Under the pieces are notes generated by a model. That model ran no database searches. It saw nothing but the letters and a program-made list of their open reading frames with translations, and was not told where the DNA came from. The position numbers and the translations under genes are program-made. Positions 39,830 to 47,397 of a DNA stretch of 64,000 nt are shown here, piece by piece. Position 1 is the stretch's first letter, and the number at the start of each line of letters is the position of its first letter. Source of the DNA: Actinospineispora acaciae DSM 45401 (GTDB taxonomy: Bacteria > Actinomycetota > Actinomycetes > Mycobacteriales > Pseudonocardiaceae); assembly GCF_000620785.1 (NCBI RefSeq), contig NZ_JIAI01000001.1:806001-870000 (forward strand), given 5' to 3'.

Positions 39830-40516
39830 GTGCCCACTCTTGCCATCGTCGGCGCCGGCCCCGGTATGGGCCTGGCCATCGCCCGCACCTTCGGCGGTCG
39901 CGGCTTCGACGTCGCGCTGATCGCCCGCACCAGGGAGAAGCTGGAAACACTTGTCGAGCGGCTCGGCCAGGAAGGCATCAAGGCAGCCGCGTTCCCCGCC
40001 GACATCCTCGACCGTGCCTCACTGACCGATGCCCTGGACGCGGCCACGGCCCGGTTCGGCGGCATCGACGTACTGGAGTACTCGCCGGCCCCGCACTCCC
40101 CGGTGCCGGGCTTCACCTTGGCCGCTCCCTCGCAGGTCACGGTGGACAACCTGCAACTGCAGATCGAGTACAGCTTCTACGGTGCCGTCACGGTGGCCCA
40201 GGCGGTGCTGCCCGCCATGCGGGAGGCCGGTGCCGGGACCCTGCTGTTCACCACCGGCGGCGGCTCCGTGGACCCGGTACCGATGCTGGGCAACGTCAAC
40301 GCGGCCCAGGCGGCCCTGCGCAACTGGGTGATCAACCTCAACAAGGAGCTGGCCGGCAGCGGCGTGTACGCCGGCCACGTGGCGATCAACGTCTGGATCG
40401 GCGGGGGCGGCCCGGAGGGCTCCCCGACGGCCACGCCCGAGCAGATCGCCCCGCTGTACTGGGACCTGCACGAAAACCGCGACCGCTCGGAGGCCATCTT
40501 CAACAAAACGGCCTAG
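39830..40516 (+). CDS. atypical short-chain dehydrogenase-like protein
   Basis: A 228-residue SDR-fold protein starting at the GTG at 39830 behind AAGGAAGAGG. It begins MPTLAIVGAGPGMGLAIART, a good NADP-binding motif, followed by VALIARTREKLE, typical of NADP preference. The usual YxxxK is absent: the segment after the Ser motif reads GGSVDPVPMLGNVNAAQAAL. It may act as an NADP-binding sensor or carry non-canonical chemistry. It is divergent from the HxlR regulator and 36 bases before a MOSC-domain gene. The AT-richer gap (39719-39829) carries the two promoters, with a possible dyad GTACA-17-TGTAC. Confidence 0.8.
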   Translation: MPTLAIVGAGPGMGLAIARTFGGRGFDVALIARTREKLETLVERLGQEGIKAAAFPADILDRASLTDALDAATARFGGIDVLEYSPAPHSPVPGFTLAAPSQVTVDNLQLQIEYSFYGAVTVAQAVLPAMREAGAGTLLFTTGGGSVDPVPMLGNVNAAQAALRNWVINLNKELAGSGVYAGHVAINVWIGGGGPEGSPTATPEQIAPLYWDLHENRDRSEAIFNKTA

Positions 40517-40552
40517 TCTCACGTCGAGGCGTGATGGGCGGGAGGTCTGTCG

Positions 40553-41353
40553 ATGAAGGTCAGCGCGGTGCGTCGCTACCCGGTGAAGTCCATGCTCGGC
40601 GAGACGGTACCGGGCATCGCCGTCGACGAGGGCGGCGCGGACGGTGACCGCCGCCTGGCGCTGATCGACGCCGAGACCGGGCGGGTGGCCACCGCGAAGC
40701 ATCCCCGGCTGTGGCGCTCGCTGCTCCGGTTCGCCGCCAGCGGGGACCCCGGGCGGGTGGTGATCCGGCTCCCGGACGGTCGCGGCGTCGCGGCGGACGA
40801 GGCGGGCGTCGACGAGCTGCTGTCCGGGCTGCTCGGCCGGCGGGTGCGGCTGGCGCGCAGCCGCCCGGCCGGCGCGGAGGTGGAGCGGCCCGCCCCCGAG
40901 GACGTGCTGGAGCACGGCGTCGAGGCCGAGGTGGAGTTCGCCACCCTGGTGATCGCCCAGGGCAGCCCGGGCGGCTCGTTCGTCGACTACGCACCGCTGC
41001 ACCTGATCACCACCGCGACCCTGGAGCACATCGGCGCCGAGGCGATCCGGTACCGGCCGAACCTGGTCGTCCAGACGCCGCCGGGTCACCCGCCGTACTC
41101 GGAGAACGACTGGGTCGGCCGGGAGCTGACGGTCGGCGGGGTCCGGCTGCGCGGGGCGCTGCCCACGCCGAGGTGCTCGGTGCCCACGCTCGAACACGGC
41201 GAGCTGCCCAGGGCCGTGCACGCGGTGCGCACGCCGATGGCGGAGAACCGGGTCGACGTGGAGGGCTTCGGCGTGCTGCCGTGCGCCGGGGTGTACCTGA
41301 GCGTCGTCGAGGGCGGTCGGATCGAGACCGGTGACGAGGTAGCGCTCGCCTGA
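40553..41353 (+). CDS. MOSC-domain protein
   Basis: A 266-residue protein with the N-terminal beta-barrel MOSC_N (RRYPVKSMLGE) and a C-terminal MOSC domain containing YRPNLVVQT and the conserved Cys in LPTPRCSVPT. MOSC proteins bind a molybdenum cofactor or transfer sulfur, as in mARC N-hydroxylamine reductases and YiiM/YcbX. The relatives of YcbX type detoxify N-hydroxylated compounds. That is suggestive next to a hydroxamate siderophore cluster, but it may simply belong with the SDR upstream. The iron box of the next operon follows its stop codon. Confidence 0.87.
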   Translation: MKVSAVRRYPVKSMLGETVPGIAVDEGGADGDRRLALIDAETGRVATAKHPRLWRSLLRFAASGDPGRVVIRLPDGRGVAADEAGVDELLSGLLGRRVRLARSRPAGAEVERPAPEDVLEHGVEAEVEFATLVIAQGSPGGSFVDYAPLHLITTATLEHIGAEAIRYRPNLVVQTPPGHPPYSENDWVGRELTVGGVRLRGALPTPRCSVPTLEHGELPRAVHAVRTPMAENRVDVEGFGVLPCAGVYLSVVEGGRIETGDEVALA

Positions 41354-41389
41354 ACCGCCGCTCGGCGGAGTCTTGGCACCTTTCGGGTG

Positions 41390-41408
41390 AGAGTATAGGC
41401 TAACCTAA
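41390..41408. promoter_or_regulatory. iron box upstream of the aryl carrier protein-halogenase pair
   Basis: AGAGTATAGGCTAACCTAA matches the consensus at 15 of 19 positions; the right 12 bases AGGCTAACCTAA are perfect. It lies about 206 bases upstream of the carrier protein start codon, leaving a long leader that carries a short tandem repeat. Confidence 0.8.
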
Positions 41409-41508
41409 GTAATCAGTCACTCAGTCGCGCATCGCGTTGACCAGGCGCATTGGTGCGCTTGGTTCGTCGCGATCCGAAATGCCGCACGGCGTCTGCCGCG
41501 TCCGCCGG

Positions 41509-41565
41509 CAATGCTCCGGCACTGCTCCGGGCACTGCTCCGGGCACTGCTCCGGCACTGCTCCGG
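41509..41565 (+). repeat. five tandem 11-12-bp repeats in the leader of the carrier-halogenase operon
   Basis: The unit CACTGCTCCGG (with an extra G in copies 2 and 3, and CAATGCTCCGG as the first copy) is repeated five times head to tail. It lies between the iron box and the carrier-protein gene, ending about 50 bases before the start codon. Nothing in it looks coding. Copy-number change by slippage, or repeated protein or RNA binding, are possible roles. Confidence 0.85.
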
Positions 41566-41614
41566 CAAGGCGAGGTAGCGCCGTCGATCCTGGCCCGCCC
41601 CGAAAGGAGCCACG

Positions 41615-41869
41615 ATGGCAGCTACCAGCCCGATCACCGTCGACACCGTCCGCGCGCAGGTCGCCGAGATCCTCGCCGAACCCGAGACCGACATCGGCGA
41701 CCACGACAACCTGCTGGACCGAGGGATCGACTCGATCCGGCTCATGAGCCTGGTCGAGAAGTTCCGGCGCGACGGTGTCGAGGTCTCGTTCGTGGACCTC
41801 GCCGAGAACCCGACGGTGGCGGCATGGACCGAAGTGATCAGCGGCGCGACCGAGCGGACCGAGGGGTGA
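41615..41869 (+). CDS. free-standing aryl carrier protein
   Basis: An 84-residue acyl-carrier-type protein starting at the ATG at 41615, six bases behind AAAGGAG. The phosphopantetheine site is DRGIDSIRLMSLVEKFRRDG near residue 37, and the following VSFVDLAENPTVAAWTEVIS matches the C-terminal carrier domain of EntB/DhbB (which reads similarly, with a NPT-x-x-x-W segment). It therefore most likely replaces the domain missing from DhbB: DhbE loads DHB on its phosphopantetheine, the halogenase two bases downstream acts on it, and C1 of the NRPS takes the aryl group. Confidence 0.92.
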   Translation: MAATSPITVDTVRAQVAEILAEPETDIGDHDNLLDRGIDSIRLMSLVEKFRRDGVEVSFVDLAENPTVAAWTEVISGATERTEG

Positions 41870-41871
41870 CC

Positions 41872-43395
41872 ATGACCTCGACAGCCGGCGCCCAGAGCCC
41901 CGAGTTCGACGTCGTCGTCATCGGCGGCGGCCCGGGCGGGTCATCGGTGGCGACCCTGATCGCCCGGCGGGGCCACTCGGTCCTGCTGTTGGAGAAGGAA
42001 CGGTTCCCCCGCTACCAGATCGGCGAGTCGTTGCTGCCGGCGACCGTGCACGGGGTCTGCCGGCTGCTCGAGGTGACCGACGACCTCGAACGCGCCGCGT
42101 TCACCGTGAAACGCGGCGGCACCTTCCGCTGGGGCACCAGTCCGGATCCGTGGAACTTCCTGTTCGCGGTGTCCCCCCAGCTCTCCGGCCCGACCTCGTA
42201 CGCCTACCAGGTCGACCGCATGGTGTTCGACGAGATCCTGCTGCGCAACGCGGCCCGCCACGGGGTGGACGTGCGGGAGGAGTGCGCGGTCGCCGAGGTC
42301 CTGCGCGGTCCGGACGGTCGCGCCGAGGCGGTCCGCTACACGGACGCGGACGGCGAGTCGCGGACCGCGCGCGGCCGGTTCGTGGTGGACGCCTCGGGCA
42401 ACACCGGCCGGCTGTGGAACCAGGTCACCTCCGACCGGCACTACTCGGACTTCTTCAAGAACATCGCCGTGTTCGGCTACTTCCTCGGCGGGAAGCGGCT
42501 GCCCGGGCCGGACAAGGGCAACATCCTGTGCGCCGCATTCGACGTGGGCTGGTGCTGGTACATCCCGCTGTCCGAGGAGCTGACCAGCGTCGGCGCCGTC
42601 GTGCACCGCTCCCAGGCGGCGTTGATCCAGGCCGACCGGGAGAAGGCCCTGCTCGACCTCACCGGCCGCTGCGACATCGTGGCCGACTACCTGTCCGACG
42701 CCACCCGGGTCACCGAGGGCGTGCACGGGCAGGTCCGGGTCCGCAAGGACTACTCCTACGCCACCGGCTCGTTCGTGCGCGACGGCATGCTGCTGGTCGG
42801 GGACGCGGCCTGCTTCATCGACCCGGTGTTCTCCACCGGCGTGCACCTGGCCACCTACGGCGGGCTGCTCGCCGCGCGGTCGATCAACTCGGTGCTGGCC
42901 GGCGAGCTGGACGAGGCCGCCGCGATGACCGAGTTCGAGGACCGGTACCGCCGCGAGTACACGGTGTTCTACGAGTTCCTCACCGCGTTCTACGACATGC
43001 GCCAGCGCGAGGACTCGTACTTCTGGCAGGCGCGGCGGGTCACCTCGTTCGGCAAGACCGACCTGGAGGCGTTCGCCACCCTGGTCGGCGGGGTGGCCTC
43101 GGGCGATCGCGGGCTGAGCCCGGAGGCGGCCGGCGGCCGGCTGGCGACGGCGTCGAGCGACCTGACCCGGGCGGTGGCGGAGACCGGGGCGATGCAGACC
43201 GAGTCCGGCGAACGGATGACCAAGCTGTTCAAGGCGCCGGTGGTGGCGAACGTGATGGCCGAGATGAACCAGATCCAGTCCCGGGGCGTCCTCGGTGACG
43301 GCTCGGCGGAGAGCCCGGTGCTACCGGGCGGCCTGGTGCCCTCCGCCGACGGCCTCGGCTGGGTGGCGCCGACGATGCAGCCGGTCGAGGGCTGA
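41872..43395 (+). CDS. FAD-dependent halogenase, probably acting on carrier-bound dihydroxybenzoate
   Basis: A 507-residue flavin-dependent halogenase, starting at the ATG at 41872, two bases after the carrier stop. The FAD motif is VVIGGGPGGSSVATLIARRG, followed by GESLLPAT. The halogenase signature WxWxIP is present as WCWYIP near residue 226. The second FAD motif is LVGDAACFIDPVFSTGVHLA. It resembles the carrier-protein-dependent and aliphatic/phenolic halogenases (PltA, CndH, CmlS group) rather than tryptophan halogenases. With FADH2, oxygen and halide it would chlorinate the catechol ring; the ring position is not predictable. A flavin reductase partner is not adjacent. The last 75 bases overlap the antiporter gene on the other strand. 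Confidence 0.92.
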   Translation: MTSTAGAQSPEFDVVVIGGGPGGSSVATLIARRGHSVLLLEKERFPRYQIGESLLPATVHGVCRLLEVTDDLERAAFTVKRGGTFRWGTSPDPWNFLFAVSPQLSGPTSYAYQVDRMVFDEILLRNAARHGVDVREECAVAEVLRGPDGRAEAVRYTDADGESRTARGRFVVDASGNTGRLWNQVTSDRHYSDFFKNIAVFGYFLGGKRLPGPDKGNILCAAFDVGWCWYIPLSEELTSVGAVVHRSQAALIQADREKALLDLTGRCDIVADYLSDATRVTEGVHGQVRVRKDYSYATGSFVRDGMLLVGDAACFIDPVFSTGVHLATYGGLLAARSINSVLAGELDEAAAMTEFEDRYRREYTVFYEFLTAFYDMRQREDSYFWQARRVTSFGKTDLEAFATLVGGVASGDRGLSPEAAGGRLATASSDLTRAVAETGAMQTESGERMTKLFKAPVVANVMAEMNQIQSRGVLGDGSAESPVLPGGLVPSADGLGWVAPTMQPVEG

Positions 43396-44604
43396 CAGCG
43401 CCGGCCCTGTGCACGCCGTGGTGACCAGGGCCATCACCAGGAACGCGAGGAAGAGGGTGCCGGTGATGATCGCGGCGTGGTAGCCGACCTGGAGCACCAC
43501 GAGCTCGGTGAGACCTCGGGTGTTCATCAGGACGCCGATCCGCGCCGCGTCCCACCTGCCGTGGTGGCCGAGCGCGGCGCCGAGGTACCCGCCGCCGACC
43601 TTGCCGACGACGCCGCAGCCGAGCACCAGGACGATCAGCCACCAGGGCACCGCGAGCGCGGCGGTGGCGAACACGCTCAGGCCGGTCACCGCGAAGTACA
43701 GCGGGACGAGGCCGCGTCCGGCGCGGGACACCGCCACCACCGCCGGCTGCCAGGGCGAGGTCGGCCCGGCCGGGATCGCGAGCCCGACCAGCACCGCGCC
43801 GAAGATCGCCGTGAGCCCCAGATGCTCGGTGAGCTGTGAGACGGCCAGCGCCACCAGCGCGATCGACGTTACGGCCAGCGGCCGGCGCGGTGCCCCGACC
43901 CTCATGAGCCGGCGCAGCAGCAGCGCCACCACCGCCCCACCGAGCAGGACGAACAGCGAACGCAACAACGCCGTCGGGCTCTCGGCGTTGAGGCTGACCG
44001 CGACCGAGAGCACCAGCCAGCCGGCCGAGTCGTTCACGATCGCGGCCGCGAGGGCCACCCGACCGGCCCTGGTGTGGCTCATTCCGCGATCACCGATGAC
44101 CCTGGCCAGCACCGGCACGGCGGTGATCGCGAGCGCTACCGCGACGAACAGGACGAACGCTGGCGCCGGCGCAGCGCCCCGGATCGCGGGCCCGGCCTGG
44201 GTGAGCGGCCAGGCGCCGAGCACCGCGCCCAGGCACAGCGGCGGCACCAGCGACCCGACGGCCACCCAGCCGACCCCGCTCCGGTCCGGGCCGCGCAGCC
44301 CGAACCGGAGCTCGTGGGTGATGCCGACCAGGTACCAGGCCAGCCCGGCCTCGGCGACGAACCGGAGCCCGGCCATGACGCCTTCCGGCAGGACGGTCCC
44401 CGACACCAGCGGGGCGGCCAGCCACGCGATCGCCAGCGCCAGCCCGAACCCGGCGACGATCTCGCCGACCACCCGGTCCGAGCCCAGCCGCCGGGCCAGC
44501 GCGCCGCCGACCCGGGCCACCGCGAGGACCACGACGGCCGCCGCGACGACGTCAACGACGGCCATCGCGACCACTGAGACCGCTGAAGCCGTGCCCCAGC
44601 CCAC
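43321..44604 (-). CDS. cation:proton antiporter (CPA2/KefB-like)
   Basis: A 427-residue membrane protein with about 12 TM segments, starting at the GTG at 44604 (an ATG at 44565 is an alternative). The Nha-type fold shows GSDRVVGEIVAGFGLAL, FVAVALAITAVPVLARVIGD, AAAIVNDSAGWLVL with the conserved Asp, and VLMNTRGLTELVVLQVGY. Such antiporters exchange Na+ or K+ for protons. It follows the second adaptor gene by nine bases, so it is the third gene of an ATPase-adaptor-antiporter operon under an iron box. It may adjust ion balance during export, or be a substrate antiporter. Confidence 0.86.
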   Translation of the reverse strand: MGWGTASAVSVVAMAVVDVVAAAVVVLAVARVGGALARRLGSDRVVGEIVAGFGLALAIAWLAAPLVSGTVLPEGVMAGLRFVAEAGLAWYLVGITHELRFGLRGPDRSGVGWVAVGSLVPPLCLGAVLGAWPLTQAGPAIRGAAPAPAFVLFVAVALAITAVPVLARVIGDRGMSHTRAGRVALAAAIVNDSAGWLVLSVAVSLNAESPTALLRSLFVLLGGAVVALLLRRLMRVGAPRRPLAVTSIALVALAVSQLTEHLGLTAIFGAVLVGLAIPAGPTSPWQPAVVAVSRAGRGLVPLYFAVTGLSVFATAALAVPWWLIVLVLGCGVVGKVGGGYLGAALGHHGRWDAARIGVLMNTRGLTELVVLQVGYHAAIITGTLFLAFLVMALVTTACTGPALSALDRLHRRRHPAEAVGGGHQAAR

Positions 44605-44613
44605 CGGCCGGCG

Positions 44614-46365
44614 CTAGTTGCCGCCGCCGACTCCTCCCCCGCCGCCGCCGATGCTGCCCCCGCGCCCGCCGGGGCCGCTCGGGTTGGCCTGGGTGATCAG
44701 GACCTCCTGCCCCTGGTTCAGCCCGGAGCGCACCTCGGTGGTGGTGTCACCGACCATGCCGGGCTCGAACTGCTTGCGCATCGGCTTGCCGTCCGGGCCG
44801 GGGATGTTCACGAACGACTGGCCGCCCTGCTTGGTGACCGCCGCGTTCGGCACCATCAGCACGTTCTCCGTCTGGGCCGTCTGCACGCCCGCCTCGGCGG
44901 TCAGGCCGGCTCGCAGCCTCGGGTCGGAGTCGAGGAGCAGAATCGTCGCGTAGTAGTTCGTGACCCCGGAGATGTTCGTGCCCGACGGCGCGATGGACAG
45001 CACGGTGCCGTCCCGCTCCAGGTCGGGGATGGCGTCGAAGGTCACCCGCACCTTCTGGTTCGGGGACACCTTCGCCGCGTCGGACTCCTCGAACGGGACC
45101 ACGACCTGGAAGGTGTTGACGTTGTTCAACACGATGAACGCCCCGCCGCCCGGCCGGGTCGCGGACAGCCCGGAGGACGCCTGGCCGGCCGAGTCGCTGC
45201 TGGCCGCCGCGCCGACGCCCGGGATGGACGCGTTCGTGCCCGGGGCCAGCGCGGTGGTCATGGCGGCGCCGGAGACGTACTCACCGACCGCGCCGGTGAT
45301 CGCCGAGACGGACCCGCCGACCGGCGCGCGCAGCACGGAGTTCTCCACGTCGCGGTTCGCCAGCGCCACCGCGGCCCGCGCCGAGGCCACCAGCCCCTCC
45401 TGGGCCTCGATGGTGCCGGGACGGTCGGCGCTCGCGGACTTGACGAGGTTCTCGGCGGTCACCACGGCGTTGCGCGCGTTCTCGACGGTCACCGCGCCGC
45501 CCGCCTCGACGACCTCGGCCTGGCTCTTCGCCGCCAGGTAGGCGGTCTTGGACGCGGTGGCCGCCGCGGTCGCGGCGGCCACCGCTTGTTGCTCCTTCGA
45601 GCAGTCCGGCACGATGGCCGAGCCCAGGCCGCCCAACAGGCCGCCGGGGCTGCGCGGGGCCGAGGGCATCGAGGGTGCGGAACCGCCGCCGCCACCCGCC
45701 GAGGGGTCGGCCGCCAGCGCCGAGCCCGTGCCGGCCGTCGGATCCATACCGCCGCCTGCCGCGCCGCCGCCCCCCGGGGAACCCGTCGGGTCGGAAGGCA
45801 ACGAGCCCGGCTTGCCGAGGCAGTTCTCCAGCGCCTTCTTGGCCGCGTTGTACGCCTTCTGGTCGGTCTCCCACTTCAGCTTCGCCCGGTGCGCGGCGAG
45901 CCTCGCCGCGTCGACCTGCTTGTCCACGCTCGTCTTGGTCTTGTCCAGGATCCTGCGCACCTGGTCCAGCGAAGCCTCCGCGTTCGGCACGGCCACCCCG
46001 GCCCTCAACCTGCTCAACGTCGCTTCCTGCTGCTGCAGCATGCCCTCCGCCTGCTGCAGCGCCTGCCGGAAGGTGAAGTCGTCCTGGCGCGCCAGCACCT
46101 GCCCGGGTTGGACCAGGTCGCCCACCTTGACGTTCAGCTCCTTGAGCTGCGCGGATTTCTGGAACCCGAGGTTCTGCGAGGTCACCGAGGCGAGCGCGCC
46201 GGACGCCGACACCCGGGTCGCGACGGTGCCGCGCTCCACCCGAGACGTCGGGGACGAGTCCGGCGATGCTCCGCACGCCGCCGCCCCGGTGGAGACCACC
46301 AGGGCGAGCGACAGCGCGGCGGCGGCGCGCACCCCCGAGCCGCCACGGACCATGGTCCGAGTCAT
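44614..46365 (-). CDS. second membrane-fusion adaptor lipoprotein with a Cys-bounded Gly-rich loop
   Basis: A 583-residue paralogue of the adaptor at 37737, starting at the ATG at 46365 behind AGGAAG. The signal sequence ends in a lipobox (TGAAAC). The two share long stretches such as VERGTVA, ALxSVTSQNLGF, AQLKE-NVKVGD, the segment FQVVVPFEESDAAKVS and SGVTNYYATI. Here the hairpin-tip loop between Cys182 and Cys255 is 72 residues of Gly, Ser, Pro and Ala. The C-terminus ends in a Gly-rich run. Downstream of the MacB-like ATPase in one operon, it should couple the ABC pump to the cell-wall side. Confidence 0.88.
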   Translation of the reverse strand: MTRTMVRGGSGVRAAAALSLALVVSTGAAACGASPDSSPTSRVERGTVATRVSASGALASVTSQNLGFQKSAQLKELNVKVGDLVQPGQVLARQDDFTFRQALQQAEGMLQQQEATLSRLRAGVAVPNAEASLDQVRRILDKTKTSVDKQVDAARLAAHRAKLKWETDQKAYNAAKKALENCLGKPGSLPSDPTGSPGGGGAAGGGMDPTAGTGSALAADPSAGGGGGSAPSMPSAPRSPGGLLGGLGSAIVPDCSKEQQAVAAATAAATASKTAYLAAKSQAEVVEAGGAVTVENARNAVVTAENLVKSASADRPGTIEAQEGLVASARAAVALANRDVENSVLRAPVGGSVSAITGAVGEYVSGAAMTTALAPGTNASIPGVGAAASSDSAGQASSGLSATRPGGGAFIVLNNVNTFQVVVPFEESDAAKVSPNQKVRVTFDAIPDLERDGTVLSIAPSGTNISGVTNYYATILLLDSDPRLRAGLTAEAGVQTAQTENVLMVPNAAVTKQGGQSFVNIPGPDGKPMRKQFEPGMVGDTTTEVRSGLNQGQEVLITQANPSGPGGRGGSIGGGGGGVGGGN

Positions 46366-46453
46366 CAACTTCCTGCCTTTCGTGTGTCCGGGCAGCGCCC
46401 GGAGGGTGGGGAGCAATCAGTGGGCGGGCCCCCGAACCCGCGAAGACGGCGTC

Positions 46454-47146
46454 CTACCTGGTCATGACGCCGCGGCTACCCGGCGCCCGATCGCTGACGA
46501 TCTCGCCGTCGCGCAGCGTGACGACCCGCCTGGCGAAGCTGGCCACTTCCTCGTCGTGGGTGATCAGCACGACGGTGCGGCCGGCCTCGTTGAGCTCGAC
46601 CAGGATCCGCATGATCTCGGTGGTGGTCTGGGTGTCCAGGTTGCCGGTGGGCTCGTCCGCCAAGATCATGACGGGGTCGGTGATGATCGCCCTGGCGATC
46701 GCCACGCGCTGCTGCTGGCCGCCGGACAGCTCGCTGGGCATGTGGTTGGTGTGGGTGGCCAGGCCGACCCGTTTCAGCGCGGCGAGGGCCTTGCGCCTGC
46801 GGTTGCCGATACCGCCGTAGACCATCGGCAGCTCGACGTTGCGCATCGCGCTGATCCGTGGGATGAGCTTGAAGGCCTGGAACACGAAGCCGATGCGGCC
46901 GTTGCGGATGTCGGCGAGCTGGTTGCTGCTCAGCGAGCCGACGTCGACGCCCTCGAGCTTGTAGGTCCCCTCGGTGGGCACGTCCAGGCAGCCCAGGATG
47001 TTCATCATCGTGCTCTTGCCCGACCCGGACGGGCCCATGATGGCGACGAGGTCGCCGTTCTCGATGGTGAGGCTGACGTTGTTGAGCGCACGCAGCTCCA
47101 CCGTGCCCATTCGGTAGATCTTGGTGACGCCCTCGAACTCGATCAT
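46454..47146 (-). CDS. MacB/LolD-type ABC transporter ATPase
   Basis: A 230-residue ATPase starting at the ATG at 47146 (a GTG one codon earlier is possible). Walker A is MGPSGSGKST, the Q-loop lies in GFVFQAFKLIP, the signature is LSGGQQQRVAIARAI, Walker B is MILADEPTGNLD, and the switch His is in LITHDEE. This is the MacB/LolD/FtsE subfamily, whose members power FtsX-like permeases. The permease is encoded divergently at 47398, so the two halves are driven from one iron-boxed control region. The adaptor gene follows 88 bases downstream. Confidence 0.95.
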   Translation of the reverse strand: MIEFEGVTKIYRMGTVELRALNNVSLTIENGDLVAIMGPSGSGKSTMMNILGCLDVPTEGTYKLEGVDVGSLSSNQLADIRNGRIGFVFQAFKLIPRISAMRNVELPMVYGGIGNRRRKALAALKRVGLATHTNHMPSELSGGQQQRVAIARAIITDPVMILADEPTGNLDTQTTTEIMRILVELNEAGRTVVLITHDEEVASFARRVVTLRDGEIVSDRAPGSRGVMTR

Positions 47147-47235
47147 CACGCCTCGCTGGGTCCGGACCTTTCGAGACGCGCCGCTGGTCGGTACACCGGC
47201 CGTGACCTGGCCGATCAGGCACCCCTCACCTTACG

Positions 47236-47254
47236 TTAGGTTAGCCTAACACAA
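47236..47254. promoter_or_regulatory. iron box nearest the ABC ATPase operon
   Basis: TTAGGTTAGCCTAACACAA matches the iron-box consensus at 16 of 19 positions, the best match in the window, and its core GTTAGGTTAGCCTAAC is palindromic. It lies 89 bases upstream of the ATPase start codon in the divergent region shared with the permease gene. Confidence 0.85.
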
Positions 47255-47323
47255 TGATGACTGACCGCGACAGGGTGCGCACGAGGGGTAATGGGCCGCC
47301 GTCGGACGGGTGACATGTGTGCA

Positions 47324-47342
47324 TAAAGTAAGCCTTGCCTTA
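47324..47342. promoter_or_regulatory. iron box nearest the ABC permease gene
   Basis: TAAAGTAAGCCTTGCCTTA matches the reverse-complement form of the iron-box consensus at 13 positions. It lies 55 bases upstream of the permease start codon. With the box at 47236 it would give each of the two divergent promoters its own operator. Confidence 0.6.
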
Positions 47343-47397
47343 TGGCGGCCGACGGTTCGGGTCGGTCCGCCTGCGCCGATCAAGGGAGAGCGCGTCG

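Noticed and set aside
41437..41871. A 145-codon N-terminal extension of the halogenase
   Set aside because: This frame runs through the tandem repeat and over the carrier-protein gene. The ATG at 41872 fits the FAD motif spacing of halogenases.
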